From NCBI GenBank assembly GCA_900155495.1, contig FTLJ01000442.1, positions 62,001 through 126,000 of the forward strand: 64,000 nucleotides of DNA, in the 5' to 3' direction. Position 1 is the stretch's first letter, and each line of letters opens with the position of its first letter. Origin of the DNA: Porogramme epimiltina (taxonomy: Eukaryota > Basidiomycota > Agaricomycetes > Polyporales > Polyporaceae). The notes beneath the pieces were generated by a model that was not told where the DNA came from, ran no database searches, and worked only from the letters and a program-made list of their open reading frames with translations. A program made the position numbers and the translations under genes. Below, in pieces: positions 57,662 through 64,000 of this stretch.

Positions 57662-60025
57662 TTAAGCCCTATCATAGCGCTTAACAAGAATGGGCATCTG
57701 CGATCCCTGCTCCGGCGCGCTGCGCAGCAACGGCCGCTGCACAATCGTCGACCTCTTCATGATGTCATGCGCGGGTACTGCAAGCTCAAACTCAAATGCG
57801 CGCACGAGCGTGAAGAGGAGAGCCTTCATCCTGCGGACACAGCAAATTCGACTCAGCCGCGCGCCGCGAACGGTAGAAAGATGGCACGCACTCGACAAGG
57901 CTGAACCGATACCCAATACACGCCCGCGGCCCCCCAAGGAACGTGAGCATGTGGCCCCACACTCCGGGAATGCCGGAGACGGCCTCGGGCGGGTTCTCCC
58001 ATCGCTCGGGTCTACGGTAACATGTCAGCGCGCGCACACTGGGGACGCAAAGTTGACTTCGGCACTTGCCTAAACTCGTACGCGTCCTCTCCCCAGAGGG
58101 CCTTCATTCTGTTGAGGCCTAGAATGTGGATGACGACGTGGCTCCCCGCATCGATCTTGATACTGTCGCGCACTTCGCCACTGCGGTCCGTAAAAGGTTC
58201 ATTCAACGGGATACTGTCCTCGTGAGTGGCGACCCTGATGGACGCAGGGACAGGCGGGTGGAGTCGGAGTACCTCGCGCAGAACCATGTCGAGGTAAGGG
58301 AGCGCGTTCAGTTCGTCCATGCTGGGGGTTTCAGCGTCGACAGCCAGCAGCTCCTCGCGAAGTTTCTTCTGGACTTCGGGTGCTTGTGTGAGAGCGTAGA
58401 GAGCCCACGCGGTCCCTGTACTGCTGGTCTCGTGGCCCGCAACAAGGAATCTGTGAGTGTAAGCATTAGCAGATGGCACGATTAGATAGATTGACGAGGG
58501 CTACGAACGTTGGGACCTCTGTACAACATCCCCTTTCTATGAGCAAGCGGGTTGCGCCTAGATAGGACGCATCACGTACGAGCTAAGACATCTTCATCCG
58601 ACAATCGTTGGTTGTCCGGGATATCGGTCGCCATGTTAGCCTTGAGAAGTAGCGTGAGTAGGTCGCGCCCTTGCATATCGTTTCGTGCCACTCCTGTATC
58701 TCCGGGATTCTTTTCCTTGCGCTCTGCCGTTTCACGGACAATCGCTGCTTTCTTCTCAGCGATGAGTTGCTTCCCGATTCGCCGCATGGTCCTTTGAGCC
58801 TCGTCGCTCCTACGAGAGCGTGCGTCTCGCTATAGAGTCGGGACCATAAGCGCATCAGCCACACGGTAAGAAAAAATAGCGTACAATTATGTACTTCAAG
58901 ACAGGGAAGAAGTTGCGAAGGACAAATGCCATAGGTATCTTGTCAGGAATGTTGAAGATCTCCTTGAACGCTTCACCGAGCTCGTTAGGCGGACCCTTCG
59001 GGTTCAGCGAGTTGAAGTCATAGTTAAACCCTGTCAAAGTGTACGTCATTTGCGGGGGATCTCGTGTGTCCACAGGGTTGATTTCGCACCTGCGAGTCCG
59101 ATAACATCCAGGGTCATCTTGCTGAGGTCTTTCAATACGTCGAGTCGTGCGACCGCTCCACCGTGCAGGGCGATCTCCGACATCCAAAGGTCTCGAAGCT
59201 GCACTCTCGATATAAGCAAGAGTGCAGGCAGCGTCAGTACCGTACGTACTTCAAGAGACTTGCTCATGAATATATCCGTCAGTTCACGAATCTGTGCAGG
59301 TCCGAAGGCAGGGTTCTACCAAAATTCGATATCCTTAGCGCATGCCCGACCACAGCCTAGGAGAGAAGCCTACCATAACACGTCTCTGAGAACACAGGAC
59401 ATGGCGTTAGTTTGGACAAATGTGACACAGGATCTAAGGCTTACCTGCTGGCGATGCTTCTCTCCTTCAATCAAAAACGTTCAAAACGCTGCCAACACAC
59501 AGACCACAAGTCGCGTCACCCACCCTCGGTAAAGAGTACCCCTATCATACATCAGCTTGATTCCTGTAGGGCCAGATAGCGGATCTGTCTCACCTTCTCC
59601 CAAAACCGAAGCGAGCGTCCTCCTGGCCTGCTCTGGCTTCTGGTATTCGGCCGAATGCGTCATGATATGCGTGAGTGCCCGCGTGTCGACTGTATATAGA
59701 CGCGGCACCTGCAATGCCACAACCAAACTGTCAGATCATAGAGAGAACGAGAGTTTCGAACTTATCAAACGCTCACATTGAAGAACTCGCGATACATCAG
59801 CGTGGGCCCATACTTGTTCACCCACTCATCACAAGCCATTTCGTCCTCGGACTTGAAGATCTGATTGAGGTTTCCCAGCAGCCAACTCTCCGACGGGGGT
59901 CCCGGAAGGGCGAGGAGCGAGGAGCGAAATGGCGCGAGGAGCATGTTGCGCAGCTTCCAGAGCAGAAGTGCGACCACACATCCAGTCGCGCCCAAGAGGG
60001 ACTGTAGGATGAGGGCGACAGCCAT
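57662..60025 (-). CDS. P450-14, cytochrome P450 of a different family (CYP4/long-chain-hydroxylase-like)
   Basis: Twelve exons on the minus strand give about 552 aa: 60025-59777, 59708-59594, 59541-59524, 59464-59445, 59385-59374, 59315-59250, 59198-59090, 59030-58865, 58809-58576, 58450-58070, 58011-57892, 57830-57662. The N-terminus has a long hydrophobic anchor, then [13 protein letters not shown]. An [18 protein letters not shown] region is assembled from micro-exons of 18, 20 and 12 bases. I-helix [11 protein letters not shown]-helix [15 protein letters not shown], haem loop [13 protein letters not shown]. These are hallmarks of agaricomycete P450s related to fatty-acid/alkane hydroxylases, not of the other thirteen. 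Intron 10 has a GC donor in the optimal context AG/GCAAGT. The total is a multiple of three. Substrate unknown. Confidence 0.92.
58012..58069 (-). other. GC-AG intron in P450-14
   Basis: On the minus strand the donor AG/GCAAGT is the textbook GC-donor context and the acceptor is CCGTAG. Splicing creates EFRPERW. Confidence 0.75.
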
Positions 60026-61577
60026 AGTGGACTAAGATAGGCTACGACACGGTGTCTGCGATAGAGTGTGTTAGACAAATGGACGTGAAGCGACAGTAAG
60101 TCGTTCCAGGGGAGGACTTTTAAACCCTCACGGGAGCTTTTTGCGGACCGCTCACGGAGAGCTGCGATGGCCATCGCCGCTCGGGAATGTGATCAAAAGC
60201 TGCGCCGCATTGGGCGTCCACGCTTCCTGTGGGAGCGTCATCGAAGCACGAGACTCGACTAGACCTCTACCGCTGCAATTTACGATAAGACGCAGCCGGA
60301 CGGCCTGCGCAATAGCACCCAAAGAGCCATCGAAGGCCAGTCGTGTTAGCGGACTGTAAATCCGGTGCCACCTAACCCAATATGATGTCGAAGTTCGAGT
60401 ATGTTATACGTGGCCGCAGGTCTGAGTACACCAACAAGAATTGACACGGCGTAATGATAATGAGGAAATCGGAGCAAATGCTCGGAGCTGACCACAGCGT
60501 AGAAGGTGCCCATGACGCATAGAAGCACGAGACATTCGAGATCAACAAGGACTCACCATTGGACCTTGAACCGAAATCTTCCACGCCATAAGGCTTGTTC
60601 CTGAGGCTTGACATGCATGCTTTTGATGTTAGGGGCCCTCGAATACGAAACGTCCAGCTCAACATTGAACTTGCGTGTTCACTTCGACGTCGGTGAAGTT
60701 GAAGCTGCAAGTAGGGCGAATTCCGCCCCACAGGCACGGGCGCCTATGTCCTTTTTTGGAATCCGCAGCATCCCGAAATTACCCGAGCGGCCTCGACCAT
60801 GAATCGCCTCCTGGTACCTTGAATGGTACCTTGAACCTGCCTTGACTTGCCTGGGTTTGACCACAAGCTTAGGCGGCTCAAATATGGTACAGACCTCAAG
60901 TATTGCCAGCTATATAGATCGTAGAGACACTGACTGCTAGAGCTCCCTACTAACGCGACAATGCAATCTACTACAGCTGTCAGCCAGCCCGTTCAAGTCT
61001 CTCGTCCCAAAGCCTCCGGACTGCTTCAGCTTCTTCGGTTCGAACGATCGACCATGGACGCCACTGCCACCAGGTCCGGCGTCGATCTCATTTACGTTAG
61101 TCCAGACGTGGCAACCAAATGTGCTGTCCTCCGTCGTGCCTGCACTCTCGAGTCTCGATAAGGTGTACGCGCGTTTTTGATAGCGTTTGTACTACAATCA
61201 ACGCGATTACAGAGGTAGAAGGTAAGTGCTACTCCGTGGTGATTGTATTGGTCCTAGCATTCCAATAACTCTGTGTATTTGATCTAACGGACTGTTTGAC
61301 AGGAAAGACCATGACATGATTATCGCGGTGGCGATGCCTAAGCGAAACCAACGCTTTTTCATACGACGTCTTCGGTGCCACCATCTGCCTGGATACAATT
61401 AAACGTGCCATGAAGGCACGGAGCCAGGCCCTTTGAGGGACTGACCCGCCCTTCGCAGGCCCTTTCCTTGGTTCAATCAACCAAGCGCCCACACATCGTA
61501 CGGCCTTTATACCCAACGCCACTCTCCAGACACCGTCGCCTTCGCCTCCTACATTCACTTCCGCCTTCTCCGTCGCG
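60026..61577. other. Spacer between P450-14 and the CPL1-like gene
   Basis: Mostly no recognisable content. A 66-codon frame (60961-61161) stands ~45 bases after a CTATATAG box (60910), but it has no signal peptide, CaaX end or known motif, so it is only a possible small gene. Confidence 0.35.
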
Positions 61578-62635
61578 ATGCGCCTCTTTGCTACCTTTGC
61601 CTCGGTGGGACTGCTGGTCTCCTCCGGCGCTGCACGCCGTCTTCCAGGACTCATGAAGCGCGATACGACAACGGACACCTGCGCCATGCTCATGTCGGCC
61701 CCCCTCAAGGTTACTACCGGAGAAATCAGTGTTACGGTTGGCGTGATCAGTGAGCCCCCTCAAGTTGAATAGTATAGTGCACTATGTGCTGATCCCATAC
61801 CCATTCCTCAACCACCACTAACGTAGATGCTTGCTTGTGCCTCGCCGATGTCGCTAGCTTCGTTGCGAGCAATTCTGTTGCTATAGCCGTATGCCTACCC
61901 TACTTCCTCTCCTCACCATCGCTTATAATCATGTATTGCATGCTATCTTCAGGCCACGGCCATCGCCGGAGAAGCTGCTGCCATCGCCTCTGTCACTTCC
62001 ATGATCAGCTCCTCGACCGGCGCCACAGTGTGCACCTACCCGGAGAACTCCGCCCACGTCTGCCTGTCGTACAACCCGTGCTCCTTCTCGTGCACGAACG
62101 GCTTTGAGTCCTCCGGTACCGGAGACTGCATCTGCCCGGACGACAAGAACCTCTGCGACGGCGTATGCCAGCTCCAGGCCTGCCCCACCGCCGCCGTGTC
62201 CGAGGTGCTTCTTGAGCGCCGCACTGCGCCCGGGTCCGCCCTCCGCCGCCGCGCGGTTTGCCGCCGCGGGCTCACCGCGTGCGGTATCTTCGAGCGCCGG
62301 GGTACGACGAACACGCCATGGGAGTGTATCGATACTGCGCGGGACCTCGAGAGCTGTAAGTAGTGCTATTTCGTGTCGACGAGAGAGGTCATTGGTAACT
62401 GACGAGATCGCTGGCAGGCGGAGGGTGTATTGCGCCCCTGGACTCTATCTCTCCTCGCGGGACGGATTGCACGGCTATCCCTGGTGTCGTGAACGTCAAG
62501 TGCCAGGCTGGCGCGTGCGTTGTCAGTCGCTGTGCTCAGGGCTACGCGGTCTCTTCGGATGCTACTACCTGCGTTTCGCTCATGGAAGACCCAAACCCAC
62601 TCTTTCGTATCGAAAAGAAGCACGTAATTGCGTAA
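61578..62635 (+). CDS. Secreted cysteine-rich protein, CPL1/priA-like
   Basis: Four exons, 61578-61749, 61827-61888, 61953-62355, 62418-62635, give 284 aa. A signal peptide (about residues 1-19, ending SSGAA) is followed by a likely Kex2 site (LMKR, ~residue 27). Residues ~100-145 form a Cys-rich block (CTYPENS, CSFSCTNGFE, CICPDDKNLCDGVCQ). The C-terminal half has GGCIAPLDS, GTDCTAIPG, VKCQAGACVV and CAQGYAVS, the pattern of the CPL1-like domain found in priA-type basidiomycete proteins. In Cryptococcus, CPL1 is a secreted, capsule-related protein; in mushrooms the role is unclear. Length and Cys spacing are usual. The frame is intact. Confidence 0.88.
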
Positions 62636-63899
62636 CTAGGTCCCGGGTGTTTAAAGTGACTGTCACTAGAATGCATACTACTTATCCCGACATTCTCATT
62701 CTATAGGTTTCCATAGGCCGTTACGACTACGTGTTACAGTAGCTGCTTTGGAAGATGGTTGGACGCATTGGTACTCGGACACTAGAAGATCTTACATGGC
62801 TCGCGTAGAAGTATATGTACTCTGTGGACATTAATAGAGACCTAGAAACTGCGTAAGACGACTTCGAACAATGTGAGGTGCTATCCAGGGGGTCGATGAC
62901 GTCGGAGGCTCTAGTGCACGTGATCTTAAGATGTTTGCAAAGTCTCCGCGGCGGCCAGCCCTCTTGCCCTCGACCATCACAGTGCACACTATTCAATCCC
63001 CTTGTCTGCTCTACTTCCTACAACCGTGGAAACGTGACCCCCTGGTACATTTCCTGATCCACTTAGGGCACCTGTCGTTTGCACCCGAGCCAAGACGGCT
63101 AGTCAACTCCTCGAATTGCCAGTGGCCAAAGTTACCCCCTCAACTTGAGTCCTTAAGGTCGTGATCACAAACATGGATGGGGGAGTCTGGTCCAGGGTTG
63201 AACTCCGTTGGCGAATGAGTGGATATGGTGCACGTACCCCGGTGCATGAGGATGGTAGCCCAGGACGTCCCGCAGGTAAGTCGTGTCTCTATGCGGGTCA
63301 AGCCAAGCACTCGGAGCAGGTGGAACACGGGGGCTAAATTGTACAAGGGCCCATCGACATTCACCTCTTTGGGCATTCCGGGGGCAGAGTCGCACATCTT
63401 GGCGTACTTTCCACCTGAAATGGTGCTCTCGAAGGGTCCGGCGATGACACCAACCTCCATCATCCCCCTCCTACACGCCCCTTAGCACGGATAGCAGCGC
63501 GTGGACCCTATGGTCATTTTGTATACCACTCATCGCCGACCTGCATGACGCTTCTTGGCAGATTCCACAAGAACCTAGCCTACCGCTCGCGTGCATCATC
63601 CGCGAAGGAGGGACGCCTACGGACGCTCGCCTTTTTGGCTTGGCATCGCGTGGACAGACCGCCTTCGGGGGCAACCAGCATGGCCGGGATCAAGCGCCAA
63701 CTCCAAAGCCGGTGTTCTTCCAGGTGCGACAGGTGCAGCAGATAAGTCGTCGCTCGTGCAACATAGGCGCGGCGTTGGTATAAAACGCGTCCAGCTAGCA
63801 GGCAGACAACCCGATCAGAGGCGCCCTCTAGCCCCCCGGTCGCGATATCAGGTCTCCTCAGGCTCTCCGCGTTCTCGCCCCTAGGACTCCTCCGCTATC
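62636..63899. other. Spacer before the terminal partial gene
   Basis: No recognisable gene. A GGTATAAAAC box at about 63777-63786 lies ~115 bases before the start codon at 63900. Confidence 0.5.
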
Positions 63900-64000
63900 A
63901 TGAAGTTCCTCGCCGCAAGCTTCCTTGCCCTCGCCGCTGCTCTCGGCTCTGCGTGGGCAGCTCCGATCTCCACCCAGGAGCTCTCGGACATGAGCGCCCA
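63900..64000 (+). CDS. Secreted protein, 5' end only
   Basis: MKFLAASFLALAAALGSAWA is a clear signal peptide with cleavage expected after AWA, followed by APISTQELSDMSA at the window's end. The visible 33 residues are not enough to name the family. Confidence 0.7.
   Translation, partial: MKFLAASFLALAAALGSAWAAPISTQELSDMSA

Noticed and set aside
1..60025. Secondary-metabolite gene cluster with P450 tailoring enzymes
   Set aside because: No terpene synthase, PKS, NRPS, methyltransferase or transporter gene is present; the pattern is tandem P450 family expansion.
60961..61161. Small 66-codon frame after a TATA-like box, considered as a pheromone precursor
   Set aside because: It ends in LESR, not a CaaX motif, and has no other precursor features.

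Overview
Nuclear DNA of a filamentous basidiomycete, most likely a wood-decay agaricomycete. Every gene is cut by many short introns (about 50-90 bp), cores lie close behind TATA boxes, and the gene types fit: a P450 array, a Plavaka-type transposase, a CPL1/priA-like secreted protein and a SUZ-domain protein. No bacterial signals were seen. Exon coordinates come from reading splice sites by eye and comparing paralogues with each other. They are internally consistent (summed exon lengths are multiples of three, apart from the noted frameshift), but no transcript evidence was available.

The dominant feature is a cytochrome P450 cluster. Thirteen members (P450-1 to P450-13) belong to one broad group resembling the CYP64-type / O-methylsterigmatocystin oxidoreductase-like P450s. 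A fourteenth (P450-14, minus strand) is from a clearly different, long-chain-hydroxylase-like family. Intron layout and wording split the thirteen into lineages: A (P450-1, -3, -4 and the related -7), B (P450-2, -5, -6), a single intermediate (P450-8), C (P450-9, and P450-13 on the minus strand), a single (P450-10) and D (P450-11, -12). A and B genes alternate over 1-20 kb, and the spaces between them hold P450 relics and a paired, decayed, unidentified locus. P450-11 and -12 sit in a duplicated segment of about 4 kb that also carries a convergent lineage-C gene. That C partner is badly decayed in copy 1 and has a single-base frameshift in copy 2 (P450-13).

Two mobile-element regions interrupt the array. 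At 20.7-22.3 kb there is a nested set of inverted-repeat elements without a transposase. At 26.3-31.3 kb there is a Plavaka-type transposase gene of 12 exons that reads as an uninterrupted frame of about 1,480 codons. A 7-exon gene of unknown function (33.1-35.1 kb) follows it, and the stretch 25.8-35.7 kb is bracketed by inverted copies of one short gene fragment.

The right end carries unrelated genes: P450-14, a secreted cysteine-rich CPL1-like protein, and the first 101 bases of another secreted protein. A SUZ-domain gene lies inside the array at 38.1-38.8 kb. No terpene synthase, PKS or NRPS backbone gene is present, so the array looks like a tandem family expansion rather than a classic biosynthetic cluster.
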